Shown: positions 1 to 9,539 of the stretch, piece by piece
Layout: each line of letters opens with the position of its first letter
Position numbering within the stretch: the first letter of the stretch is position 1
DNA from: Phaeoceros laevis
Taxonomy: Eukaryota > Anthocerotophyta > Anthocerotopsida > Notothyladales
NCBI GenBank assembly: GCA_049999765.1
Contig: JBNGIQ010004115.1
Location: 1 to 28,952, forward strand
Direction: 5' to 3'
DNA length: 28,952 bases
Made by a program: the position numbers and the translations under genes
The notes under the pieces: generated by a model
Database searches by the model: none
The model's input: the letters and a program-made list of their open reading frames with translations, nothing else
What the model was told of the DNA's origin: nothing

Positions 1-1395
1 TGGGTGATTACCAGCAAGGCTACGGCAGACGACATTTCACAGTGGTTGGAATGCTTACGAGCAAAGATGCTGCTACATAGGCCAGATTGGCAACCAACAG
101 CTTTTCTGGTAGACGATTGTATGGCGGAAATTAATGCCATCAAGGCTGTGTTTGGAAGTACTGTACTGGTTTTCTTGTGTCTATGGCACGTTCGGAGGGC
201 TTGGCTGCGGCAACTGTTGAAGAAGGTGAAGGCACCCGACACCAGGCATGCAATTATGACATCCTTGGGTGAGCTCATGTATATGGACATTGATGACGGG
301 GTAGAGGTGAACCAAGCTTGCGTGGAAAAACTAGATCTTTTTTAAAAAAAAAAAAAAAAAAAAGCTACCAGCTTTGTGAAGTATTTTAAAGAGCAGTGGG
401 GTTCTAACATGCTACAGTGGATTAAAGCGGTGAGGACAATTCCACATGCCGGGCAAGACTGCAACTCCTCCATAGAAGCCTATCACAAACATCTGAAGTA
501 CAGATGTTTGCTCTCCAAGAAAACCCTTCGAAATCGGCGGTTGGATTGGCTACTGCATATTTTGTTTGAAGAGGTTAATAGGCACTTTTGGTATGTAGCC
601 CAGTGTAAGGCAGTGGGCATGCTTCGCAATTCCAAGCAAGAAGACATTGTACGGAGTGCTCTCCAGAAAGCATCAGACATCTTAGACAACGATGTATTCT
701 TACCAACTCCAGATTCTCCAAATCTAGCTTATGTCAACAGTCAGGACAATGGGAAAGCACATTCATATATGGTGAGTGGTGCTGGAACCCCTTGGGGTTA
801 TTGTACATGTAAGCAAGGGATGCGAGGTTTCATGTGCAAACACCAGCTGAAGGTTATGCTCCTCATGCACAAGGTAGTCCCCACAGAAAAGTTGGTTGTC
901 AGGTATTCCGAAGTTGCAGTTGCTCAGACTGAGTTCCAACATAGCTTTATGTCTAACACTGAAGAGGACACTTCCATGTGGGAGAATTTTCTTCGATATA
1001 ATGCTGGCTTGGGAACAAGTAGCCAAGGTGGGACTAGTGTTCCCGTTGTTGAGCAGGCAGCCGTGTTCATAGTAGATAAATTGGAGACATCTACAAGTTT
1101 GGGAGCTATGTGCCAGCAGTTGACACTTGTTTTAGAAAAGTGGCCTTTTCTTGAGCAACACGCAAAGGGATTATTACAGCAATTGATCAGACAGCTAGAG
1201 GGCATGGGAGCAGGAGCTGTAGGGAATAGTATGCTTCCAACTTTACCAGTGCTTGCTGATCCTAGCAATTTAGACAATAGCTTGAAGCGGAAGCTTGCTT
1301 TCTGGGAAAAAAGTAGCACTTGGAAATTGCCATGTAAGAAGAAACAACCCACTTTCGTAGAGCTTGTTGGACGAGTGGACACAAATGCTCCTTGA
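1..1395 (+). pseudogene. MULE-transposase-like SWIM zinc-finger protein, 5' partial, interrupted
   Basis: This is the C-terminal part of a transposase-derived protein; the frame is open from the first base, so the gene starts outside the window. Near the start the product has the MULE/FAR1-type pattern FLVDDC...AEI followed about 20 residues later by CLWHVRRAW, typical of the DDE transposase core. A SWIM zinc finger follows at about 802-850 (YCTC, seven residues, then CKH: CxC...CxH). The tail is unremarkable and ends in TGA at 1393-1395. At 338-363 a T6A20 tract creates TAA (343-345) in the same frame; coding resumes in that frame after the tract. I therefore score it as interrupted, but an unrecognised intron or a sequence error cannot be excluded. 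A splice from 269 (GTGAGC donor) to 364 would keep frame but would remove protein-like sequence. Such genes are usually domesticated or decaying transposase relatives. Confidence 0.72.
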
Positions 1396-1479
1396 CGTGT
1401 TCCATGTAAGAACTGAATTGAGAACCAACTGTGGTTGGCACTTTCTAATTTACTTTGAGCAGCCCGTGTCTGTGAGCAC

Positions 1480-2334
1480 TTACAACAGCCTAAACACTGA
1501 AATTGCTGCAATAAAAACTAGTATGCCTATCGCAGCAAGACTCTTTGCTGGAAGGGAAAACAACACTATAGTGACAATCATAGATAGACAACAGCACACT
1601 ATAAGGGGCACGGCCATAGGCAAAGGCTTGTCTACATGATTGCTCACATGGTCTTCACAGACTATGCTGTTATCTGTGTCCGCATGAAAAACTGAAATTG
1701 TTTGCTTAACAGGCGTCTTTGGACTGTTGTCAGTTGTAGGCAATCTTGACAAATTATCGGCTCTGTTGTCTGTCATACCAAGGTCAGGAAACAATTCCTG
1801 AATGTACACTGCATCAGCCCTTAGAATAATGATGCTGGAAGGGTGTCGCCTTGATGCCTTCTTGATGGAGAAGAGACAGATGAAGCTCTTGTGAAGCAGC
1901 CGATCCAGGACTTGAGTACCTTCTCCTCGTAATTCCTTCAAGCTAAACTCTTCAGGCGTAAGCCTAACAAAATCTCTACCAGCAGTGAATGCCGTAGCCC
2001 ATGCCTCACAAGTGGAGTCAGCAAGGAGGAGCCGAAGACGGTATTGCATTTGCCCATTCACAACAGCCTTACATTTTTTACACCACCCTTTGGGTGAGAT
2101 ACTTGTGAAACATTTGACACAACCTCTATAGACATGTGAGCCTGCATCGTAATCCTGTACAGTCACGCGCAGAGGCACAAAGCTGAGCTGGGCAGGCTCG
2201 TCCTCCTCCAACTGAGCGACCACCATGTTCGGGTCGAGCTTCATTCTGCAAGTTCTGACCACGCTCACACCTTTTGGGTCTTGTGACGGGCTCCTCACCT
2301 GCGTAGAGCTAAGGTAAACCCTAATCCTATGCAC
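1480..2334 (-). CDS. Zinc-ribbon OB-fold protein (RPA1 C-terminal-like) with hydrophobic C-terminus
   Basis: Single open frame of 284 codons; translation may start at the first ATG (2334) or at an internal Met (MKLDP), about 30 codons in. The centre has a four-cysteine zinc ribbon, CVKC then nine residues then CKKC. It is followed by a beta-rich stretch with LADSTCEAWATAF and LTPEEF, which matches the pattern of the replication factor A C-terminal OB fold (a D-x-T strand, then a helix). A polar linker leads to two hydrophobic segments (AVPLIVCCCLSMIVTIVLF and SLAAIGILVFIAAISVF) and the stop. The OB fold suggests binding of single-stranded nucleic acid. The membrane-like tail is odd for that role and could be a tail anchor or a read-through of a missed intron. 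It is convergent with the SWIM gene, with stops about 85 bp apart. It is shorter than RPA1 (about 600 residues), so it is not RPA1 itself. Confidence 0.6.
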   Translation of the reverse strand: MHRIRVYLSSTQVRSPSQDPKGVSVVRTCRMKLDPNMVVAQLEEDEPAQLSFVPLRVTVQDYDAGSHVYRGCVKCFTSISPKGWCKKCKAVVNGQMQYRLRLLLADSTCEAWATAFTAGRDFVRLTPEEFSLKELRGEGTQVLDRLLHKSFICLFSIKKASRRHPSSIIILRADAVYIQELFPDLGMTDNRADNLSRLPTTDNSPKTPVKQTISVFHADTDNSIVCEDHVSNHVDKPLPMAVPLIVCCCLSMIVTIVLFSLPAKSLAAIGILVFIAAISVFRLL

Positions 2335-2453
2335 CGCTCCTCAATGTGGTCGTCCTCCGCCAGGCCAGGCCAGGCGCTAATGGTCACTATGCTTGAAGAC
2401 TGGCTTCGCGATCGCGCGCGACCACGAGACTTGCAGCTTTGCACCCTTATTGA

Positions 2454-2502
2454 AACGCAGGCGCTAAGCGGGGTTAATCAAACGCAGGCACTAAGCGGGC
2501 GC
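2454..2502. repeat. Short direct repeat in promoter interval
   Basis: Two near-identical copies of AAACGCAGGC(G/A)CTAAGCGGG lie about 25 bp apart between the 3' end of the SET gene and the 5' end of the OB-fold gene. Their position fits the upstream region of the minus-strand OB-fold gene. No known element is recognised. Confidence 0.6.
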
Positions 2503-2607
2503 GCGAACTGCCGTCGCACCGAACGGGAGAGGGATGAGAGCTCCGATATCCCCTGGTCACACGACTGCATAGAACAGGTACCAGCTGCAGAGGGGTGTGA
2601 CGTGCAC

Positions 2608-5165
2608 CTAGCTGAGAACCCACTTCTCGATCGTCTTGAGATCCTTCGAGCCGAGAGGGACGTATACCCTTGTGCAAACCCTCTGGACCAGATTCTCCAG
2701 TCTCTTGTCGGTGAAACCTTTGCTACACAGGATCCTGGTTACTTTGAACACATGAATAAGAATATCCCTTGGACTTGCACACTGTGTTTTTTCAAAAACC
2801 ATGTTCACCCAGGTATTAAGTGACATGTCTGCTACCTTCTGACAGGCAGTCGAGCATGCTGCATACAACACCTTGTATGACTCTGCGAAGCCAGATCGGA
2901 TCCAACTTTTCTCCAGCTCTGTCAGCTTCTGGCAAGGTTGTTGGACAAGGATATTCTCGAGCTTGGTCACAAACTCCTTAGCTTCCTCCAGCTCTATAGA
3001 AAATTCATCAGCTATGGGGTCACTATCTTTGCCCAATGACTCAAAGCGTCCATAATATCTCTTGGAAAGAGAATAGAGGTCGGGGACATCCTTCAAGACT
3101 TTTTCTTCGAAGGAGCATCTAGCACAATTGCAAGAAAACATTAGCCTCTCAGCATTTTCCTTCCTGAAGAACCATGTACTGGCGACATTGAAGTAAGAGA
3201 GTTTGAGCTGATCCCTTGGCACAAGTTTTTTGCTGGCACTAATGAACATGGTGTCTCCCACGATATGCCACGAGCAGTTCGGGGTACATGAGTGATTGAA
3301 AAACGACGGTATGGTCCAGATCCCTCCGGATTCCCCACTGCCAGGCTTTCTGAAACTGTTGATTGCAACAATTCTTCGGAGCCTATTAATGTCGATGGCC
3401 ACGCCGTTGCTAGCATATTCAGATGGTTCCCTGCAGTCCTCTTCAACAGCCGGAGTGCAGAATGAGCTCAGCAGCGACAAGTCTGGCTTGCTGCGATGAG
3501 GCTGAGTTGTTTCCCCACCACTGTGCGCCACAGGCATTTCTGCTCTACTAGTACCCCGGCTGGGCCAATCCTGGAGGCTGAGCATCTGGCGAGCGACTTT
3601 AGGGCATTCTTGCATCCGGGGCACCAGCTTCGTAATGATCTCCTCCTGCCAAGGGGATAAAGCCCCTGGAAATCCACTGACCGAGTATGGGTCCATGGAG
3701 ATGGAGATTTTGCCATACGCAGGACTCTCTTTCACCATAACTATTGCCGTGCTTGCAAGAACCAACTTCCCTGGTTGTAGCCATTTGCAGGCATAGACTC
3801 CTCGCGAGGTGCGATCCTGATCAGGGTTATACTCTATGGTGAAGAATTGCGCATATTCGCTGCACTGGAGCTCGGTAGGGCGCTCTTCCACTCCGACTGC
3901 CAAGTAAGAATTGAGCTCGTATTCTCCCGCTATACCCTGCCTCTCCATCACCTTCCTTCTCTTGTCGATCTCAGTCTCTAAAAGACTGCCACTGCGCTTG
4001 GGAACAGGGCCAAGAGAGAAAGATACATCCGGAGGGTGGAGGCTGTCGAGGATGTTCTTGGCTTCGGCATGGCACTCCATTCCAAGCAGTGCCTGCACCC
4101 GCATGAGCTGGTAAGCAATGCGCTCACTTTCTGGAACCTTGGTTTCGATGGCCTTGAGATCTTTAGATGCCTTCACCCATTTCTCCTGACCAAGCCGCAA
4201 TTTCGCTCTCTTCAAGTAGAACAAATATGAGCCAGGGTTGGCTAGATCCAGAGAGCAATCGCATAAGATTGCGTCCTCCTCAGATTGGGGTGACTCTAGA
4301 CCTCTTATTGATGTTGTCACAGGCTTCCCATGTTTGCACAGCAATACAAAGGAGGCAGGGTTTGTAAGGCTTCCCATGTTTGCACAGCAATACAAAGGAG
4401 GCAGGGTTTGTAACCCTCAGCTGAAGGATTCCTGATTGCGTTGTCCTGAAAGACGGTTCCTTGATGGCCACCAGCTGACCTAGAGGAAATCTGGCAGCAA
4501 CCTCTGCATCAGAGGCTACCATGGAAATTGCGCTCTGTACTCCCACAAGAACGGCATCCCCGTTTTTATCTTCGAGCACGGTGGTAATCAAGCCTGCGGT
4601 CTTCAGAGGTGTAGCACACAATTTTCCATACAGAGCCCTCTCATAGCATGTTATCGTTGTTAGCTTAAGTTCTCCCGGTTGCATGTTATCGTTGTCAGCT
4701 TAAGTTCTCCCGGTTGTTTCGGCATCTCTAAGTGATCCCTTGGTACATCCCTGTCGCAATTAGCGCAGATCCAATGCCGATCAATCTCACCTACCGCTGG
4801 CTTCAAGAGTCTCAAATCTTGTGCGCAATTCTGTGCTTTCAGTGCTTCTATAGACCTGCCATAAGTGACACAACGGGAAAAGATGTATGCAACTATCTAG
4901 CTAGAAAGCAATCCGATACCTACTTGAGCAGAATTTCATAAAGGCCTTCAAGAGGACGGAAGACAAGTGAATTTCCCAGACTCTGTAGAATACACGCTCT
5001 CCTAGCACAGGGATTCTCAGCAACCATGGACTTATACTCATCGATAGCATAGATCTGGCTCTCCACCAGGCCTGTTTTGTTGAAGCTCATAGAGTATTCT
5101 CCGCGGCCCAGACCTTTTCTCTTCAGGCGAAGCTCCAAATCCTCCTCGTCGCTCACAGAATCCAT
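2608..5165 (-). CDS. TPR-SET protein (SMYD-like lysine methyltransferase family), frame disrupted
   Basis: Likely a protein-lysine methyltransferase or SET scaffold of the plant TPR-SET type (compare Arabidopsis At1g33400). Exon 1 is 5165-4924 (starts MDSVSDEED). A 68-nt intron (4923-4856, donor GTAGGT, acceptor TATGGCAG) joins L-L-K to S-I-E-A-L in frame. Exon 2 begins at 4855 and encodes WICANCDRDVPRDH, then IKEPSF and LRVTNPASF, a TPR-like helical region (SYLFYLKRAKLRLGQEKW), and the SET core with FNHSCTPNC at 3300-3271 and LSYFN. A post-SET cysteine cluster (CNCARC, near 3130) and a helical C-terminus follow, ending at 2608. The long frame from about 4395 to 2608 is intact. Two tandem duplications (4646-4715 and 4321-4412) each shift the frame; with one copy of each the whole gene reads through. 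It is therefore either recently broken, mis-assembled, or partly rescued by splicing. Confidence 0.82.
4321..4412. repeat. 46-bp perfect tandem duplication inside the SET gene
   Basis: The 46-bp unit beginning AGGCTTCCCATG occurs twice with no gap (4321-4366 and 4367-4412) and no mismatch. On the minus strand each copy encodes NPASFVLLCKHGKP, so one copy continues the protein while two shift the frame by one. A 70-nt GT-AG intron from inside the first-read copy (TTT|GTATTG) to the end of the other (GGGAAG|CC) would restore the frame at the cost of eight residues. Confidence 0.9.
4646..4715. repeat. 35-bp tandem duplication inside the SET gene
   Basis: The 35-bp unit beginning GCATGTTATCG is repeated head to tail (4646-4680 and 4681-4715) with one T/C difference. 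On the minus strand one copy gives PGELKLTTITC, continuing to YERALYGKL. With both copies the frame meets TAA inside the second-read copy. The unit contains no GT on the coding strand, so no intron can start within it. Confidence 0.9.
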
Positions 5166-6524
5166 GATCGGTGCAACGAGACCAGGAATGGTAACCTATT
5201 CACGATTTGAAGTTTGAACTCTGTTCGCGCTTTCGCCACTTGTATGGATAGATCTGTGGCACCCGTACCACCGAGAGAGGCACCCGGCCATCTTAGCTTA
5301 AGTAGCTTAGCTTCGAGACTAATTACAATCAAGTGTAACTTACATGTTCCGCTGGATAGCCAGACAGCTAGCTATCCAGGGCCAAAAATGTGTACCAACT
5401 GGTGCATTAATTTCAGCCGATTAGCGTACAACGGTCATCTGAGGTGATGTCGGCAGGCGTTGAATGGAACTTGGCGAGGCCGGGCCGGGCTGTGTCCATG
5501 GACCTCGGCGGGAAGCAGAGTGGCTAGCTAGCTAGGGCTAGGTACAACGGATTGATTATGAGATTCGACGTCCTCGTCAACCGGTGTCTTTGTCGGTTGA
5601 GAGGGAGGGAGGCCCAAGGAGCTGGCGGAGTCCATCTTCGGTTTGCAGGCCCGCCTGTCCATATCTGCAGCGCTAGCGCTAGCTTGGAGCGGCACCGTAG
5701 CGCTACTTTACTCAGTGTGAGCTGGTGGCCCTGCCAGGCCAGGCCAGGCTTGGGCGCCCGGACGGAAGCGATAGCCACGGCTTTACAGCAGGAGGCAGGC
5801 CTGCGCTTAGCTGCACGACGGAGTGTGGCGAATGCCGCTCCTTGTGTCAGCTCGCTCCACGCGCCGTCCTTCAACCTATACCCCGCCTTCTACTGCCAGC
5901 TTTGCAGGCAAGTCCGTGTCTGTCTGTCAGCTCGCCCTAGCTTTGCTAGCTTCCTGCACATGGTTGATTCTCTGAGGGAGCTCCGGGTGCACGCATCTCC
6001 TCCTCCTCAAATTCTTCTGCTGCTGCTTACAGTTTATTCCTCCGCTCGAGGTCACAACTTGTGCACAGCCTTTCCTGAAATCGGGCTTTGGCTTTGGATT
6101 GCAGCCGCGGTTACAAGTTTGCTGTCCTTACAAGTGCGGATTTCTTCAATTTTGACAGGATTGAAGCTGCCACTGTTGCGAAGCTTGGAGGAGTTCGGGA
6201 GCTAGCTCCAGCTTGCGTCAACTCCGGCAGGTAAGATTTGTTCACACACCATAATATTGCCAGCCGTTGATCAATCTGCTTCCTTGCCCTGATTTTTTAA
6301 AGCTTTTCCATGACTTTGTTTAGCAGTTTTGTAAAACCTAGCGCAGATCTATCTGTGCTTACAACTGCTGGATCGATTGTGGAATTGCGATCAGGAACTG
6401 TTCCTGATCATCAACTGCTTCGAGTTTACACGTGGAGGGACAAATTTCAGAGATACCGCGGCTTCCGTCGCGCCTGCAGGCAGGTTGCAATCGATTTCAA
6501 GCGGAATTCAGTCATAAATCCATC
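5166..6524. other. Divergent upstream region and F-box 5' leader
   Basis: This 1.36-kb interval separates the divergently transcribed SET and F-box genes. It contains CTAGCTAG-rich stretches (5349-5368, 5521-5540) and a pyrimidine/CTG-rich run near 5998-6030. A strong splice donor lies at 6231 (CCGGCAG|GTAAGA), so the F-box transcript probably has a 5' UTR intron. Acceptors that could serve it are near 6326, 6450 and 6483; I cannot choose among them. Open frames here (for example 5552-6205) show no recognisable protein and I read them as non-coding. Confidence 0.5.
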
Positions 6525-8042
6525 ATGCATTGCTGCAGCCTGGAGTGCGAGTGCCAGGAGAAGGGCAAGGTGAGCTTGCTGCTTCACACCATCTGCGGCA
6601 GGTTCGATGGCGCGGCCAGGAAGTCGGGCACTCTGGCGATGTACCCCGAGGTGTGGGGCGAGCTCCCGGACGAGCTCTTCGAGCAGACCCTGCTCAGCTT
6701 ACCCGTGGTCAGCCAGTACCGGCTCCGCACCATAGACAAGAAGTGGCACCGGGTGCTCACATCCGGCCGCTTCCTGCGCCTCACACTCTCCAGGGCCGCG
6801 CGGATGCACAAGTCCAGGCAGCAACAGCAGCAGCAGCAGCGGTTGGAGGATTTGGAAGAAGAAGCTCCTCTCCCCATCTGCGCCTACTCCTACATCCACG
6901 CAGACAGCAGCAGCAGGGACGTGACTGCGATGAAGCAGCTGGTGCAGGATGTGGAGAGCACGTTCATCGACGTGCACCGGCCCAGGGACAAGGAGAGCGC
7001 GCGGTTCGTGAGGGACACGGCCAGTCTTTGGCACATGAAGCGGCCCGCGCAGGTGGCGCGCTGCGACATGGCCTTCTTCCCGGCCAAGCTGCTGCCTTAC
7101 AGCGCGCAGAACCATGCGAGGATGCGGCTGGGGGAGGACGGGCTGCTGGTGACGCTGCTGGGGGAGGACCGGGGGCTCTACCTCATCAACCCGCTCACCA
7201 GGACGTGGCGGGAGCTGCCCGTCTACCGCCACCCTGCTGGCACCGTCTTCTGCGACACGCCCTTCGCCATGGTGCTGGACGGTGCGGACTGCAGTTGCAC
7301 AGAGTACCGGGTGGTGGCGCTCAAGAGCGCCTACATAAGCGGGCACCACGCGCAGGACCGGCCCTGGTCCGTGGCCGTGTTCTCGTCCCAGAGCGGGGCG
7401 TGGAGGGCGAGCGAGCTGCACCACCACCGCGCGCTCAACGTGCTGCAGGGTTGGATGCGCACAGTCGGAAACGACGGCAGGATCTACTCCCACAACGACA
7501 CCGGCTTGCTTCTGGTGCATGACCTGGAGGGGCGGCTTGTTGTGGAAGCTACCCCGGGCTTCCCGAGGCCCAGGCCTCCGGTTGCAGCAGACAGCGACGA
7601 GGACGACGACAGGATGGTTCTGGAGGAGCGCTTGGGGCTCATGGAGCACAAGGGATGCTTGTTCGTCGCTGTCAAGTTCAAGGAAGTGGGGTCGGGCCAC
7701 CGCGCGTTGGGCATCAGTAAGCTAGACAGGAGCACGCTTCTGTGGGGTCCGACGGAGTTTCTGGTGCCGTCCAGGCCCGTCCCTGTTCAGGGACACAACA
7801 GCCTCACTTCCCCTAACCACTGGCGGATGTCTCACAACTGGACAGGCAGGGTGGGCCTGGTGGGGGACTTCATCTGGGTGGCTGTGGTGTATCAGCACCA
7901 TAGGACTCTGGAGAACTTGCAGAGGGTGGAGGCTCTGCACATCCCCACCTGGACGTGGTCTACCTTGGACACGGAATTCGAGTATCCCTTCACCAAGGAC
8001 TTCCGGCTCTTTCAGCCAAAAGCTCTGCATATCCATCTCTGA
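6525..8042 (+). CDS. F-box protein with kelch/galactose-oxidase-like C-terminal region
   Basis: Predicted substrate receptor of an SCF ubiquitin ligase: the F-box binds SKP1 and the C-terminal domain selects the target. From the ATG at 6525 the product is 505 residues; another ATG at 6639 (MYPEVW) would give a shorter form that still holds the whole F-box. The F-box is at about residues 41-83 (GELPDELFEQTLLSLPVV...KKWHRVL). A glutamine run (seven Q) and an acidic stretch follow. Beta-propeller-like repeats come next, for example GLYLINPLTRTWRELP, WSVAVFSSQSGAWR and LHIPTWTWSTLD, as in plant F-box/kelch proteins. I prefer 6525 because it is the first ATG of the conserved frame downstream of the probable leader intron, but this is not certain. 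The coding exon has no intron and is GC-rich. The target is unknown. Confidence 0.82.
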   Translation: MHCCSLECECQEKGKVSLLLHTICGRFDGAARKSGTLAMYPEVWGELPDELFEQTLLSLPVVSQYRLRTIDKKWHRVLTSGRFLRLTLSRAARMHKSRQQQQQQQRLEDLEEEAPLPICAYSYIHADSSSRDVTAMKQLVQDVESTFIDVHRPRDKESARFVRDTASLWHMKRPAQVARCDMAFFPAKLLPYSAQNHARMRLGEDGLLVTLLGEDRGLYLINPLTRTWRELPVYRHPAGTVFCDTPFAMVLDGADCSCTEYRVVALKSAYISGHHAQDRPWSVAVFSSQSGAWRASELHHHRALNVLQGWMRTVGNDGRIYSHNDTGLLLVHDLEGRLVVEATPGFPRPRPPVAADSDEDDDRMVLEERLGLMEHKGCLFVAVKFKEVGSGHRALGISKLDRSTLLWGPTEFLVPSRPVPVQGHNSLTSPNHWRMSHNWTGRVGLVGDFIWVAVVYQHHRTLENLQRVEALHIPTWTWSTLDTEFEYPFTKDFRLFQPKALHIHL

Positions 8043-8066
8043 GTACCATCTTCTTGCTCTTGAAAG

Positions 8067-8171
8067 GTATGTAAGCTTCTCTAGACTTGTCCAAAATGAT
8101 CACTCACCTGAAGTCAGGCTAGCTAGTATACATACATGTATGTTTACTGATTCACACTTGTAACTATGCAG
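8067..8171 (+). other. Probable 3' UTR intron of the F-box gene
   Basis: A 105-nt GT-AG intron starts 24 nt after the F-box stop: donor TGAAAG|GTATGTAAG, acceptor TAACTATGCAG|GTTC. The exon junction lies close enough to the stop that nonsense-mediated decay would not be expected under the usual 50-55 nt rule. Confidence 0.65.
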
Positions 8172-8502
8172 GTTCAGGATCCTTGAAAGGATGCCGCTTT
8201 CAACAACTCGGTGTCAGCATTTGTTCCCAGTCGAAAATTAGTGCAGGCAATTGTACAGGAAAGCTAGCTAGGAGTACTTTAGAGCTTTGTAAAAAGTCTG
8301 TCCACGAACTCGTAGAACCTGTTTCACATGTATTTCATTTGTTCCCTGGTATCAAGCTTGATCGCTTGATGTCCAGGGCTGGAGACCGTGCCCATGTGAC
8401 TACACCAGGCGCCAGAAAGTAGTGGTTCCCAGCTTTATTTCTCTAAGTCTGGGATCGTTTTTGTCAATGTGGTTCTGCTTGTGAAAGCATACACGTGTAC
8501 AC

Positions 8503-8508
8503 AATAAA
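8503..8508 (+). terminator. Polyadenylation signal of the F-box gene
   Basis: A canonical AATAAA lies about 460 bp past the stop, in a T-rich setting, and fits the end of the F-box transcript. Confidence 0.55.
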
Positions 8509-8519
8509 ATCACCCTCTT

Positions 8520-9229
8520 TCCTTCCAAGGACGGGCAACAGGTGCTTGTGTTCAAAGGTGATGCTTCGCACTAAAGCTACGTCTTGACCTGGCTAAGGTT
8601 GCCATATTGGGACCTCATGTCCGATATCTCACTCGTGCTGCAATACGTCCCACAACCTGACATCTGTGTTCTGCAGCAGCCTTGGAGAGGGCCCAAGCTG
8701 CCAAACACCTATCTATCAGCAAACCCAGACCTTGGGCAGGTTAGCGAGCTTGGATGGATCTGCTTGGCAGTTACTGTGAGGAACGAAGCCTTTATTACGT
8801 TTAGGGCCGAATCCGCCATGTGTAACGAAAAGGAGAATGCCTAGGTCAAGCAGAAGAGGACGAATCTTGAGTAAATTGTTAGTGAGTTCTCGAAGAGCCC
8901 ACTACAGTACTTCCTGAAACTTGTGAAAAGCGATACATCTACCAGGAGCCGTGCAGGAAGAACAACAAAAGAGGAGGTGTTGAAGAAAATGCCAGCTGAA
9001 ACAGAGATAAAGTAGGCTGTAGGGAAAAAGAGTGTACATACTACCTACTGGTGCAAATGAACTCTTGAAGACGCATTCAGGAGTCAGGACTCGAGAATTC
9101 GGTGCTCTTACCCTTCTTGTTTCCCCAACGAGAACCTAATACTTTGCCATCCAAAAGATGGAAAGGAAGCCTTCGAGGACACGAGGAAGGCGAGAATAGA
9201 AAATCTACAACGCAGTTTCAACAACCAAA
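8520..9229. other. Intergenic, no recognisable gene
   Basis: About 700 bp between the F-box polyadenylation site and the methyltransferase/GST-fragment module. Several short plus-strand frames (for example 8584-8844, and one near 8890-9010 containing LKLVKSDTSTRSR) look protein-like, but none matches a family I know. They may be remnants of an old insertion. Confidence 0.4.
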
Positions 9230-9239
9230 GGAGCCGCTA

Positions 9240-9325
9240 GCTCCTCAGAACCGAGCTTCTCCTTCACAAACCGCCGCGTGTTGGAGAGGTTAAATGCCGC
9301 CATGCAACAGCTCGGCTGGCCATGA
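9240..9325 (-). pseudogene. GSTZ-like gene fragment, downstream of methyltransferase copy A
   Basis: Read on the minus strand this stretch encodes SCCMAAFNLSNTRRFVKEK then LGSEE. It lines up with SCGIQPLQNLRVGRFIEEK then LGPEE of the intact GSTZ at 15161-15811. Only this one exon-sized piece is present; nothing on either side continues the GST. A sister fragment sits in the same position below copy B. Confidence 0.7.
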
Positions 9326-9539
9326 TAGTAAAAGTTTGAACACAGATCATCATTCATTCATGCGACAGCTCGGCCAGAACGCGAATCCAGAATGCTCACG
9401 AGTCCAGAATGGGCATCAAATGACTTGTAAACTTGTGTTAAATTCAGCACAAATGCACAACACTACTTCGAAAAACAAGTCTGCACAAACAACACACAAT
9501 CTAGAACTCCGTCATTCTTGTAGCTGCCCTATGAGCTAA

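Noticed and set aside
269-364. In-frame 96-nt intron in the SWIM gene (GTGAGC donor, AAAAG acceptor)
   Set aside because: It would delete residues that look like genuine family sequence (ELMYMDIDDGVEVNQACVEK); possible, but not preferred.
1364-1639. Plus-strand frame after the SWIM gene
   Set aside because: It is antisense to the OB-fold gene and resembles no continuation of the SWIM protein.
2329-2823. 164-codon plus-strand frame between the OB-fold and SET genes
   Set aside because: It partly overlaps the SET C-terminus in antisense and encodes no recognisable domain.
5552-6205. 217-codon plus-strand frame upstream of the F-box gene
   Set aside because: No known motif, odd composition, and it overlaps the probable leader that ends at a strong splice donor (6231).
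6530-7700. Long open frames overlapping the F-box gene on both strands (+ 6530-7522, - 6699-7700)
   Set aside because: They are arginine-, proline- and alanine-rich shadows caused by high GC; the F-box frame carries the recognisable domain.
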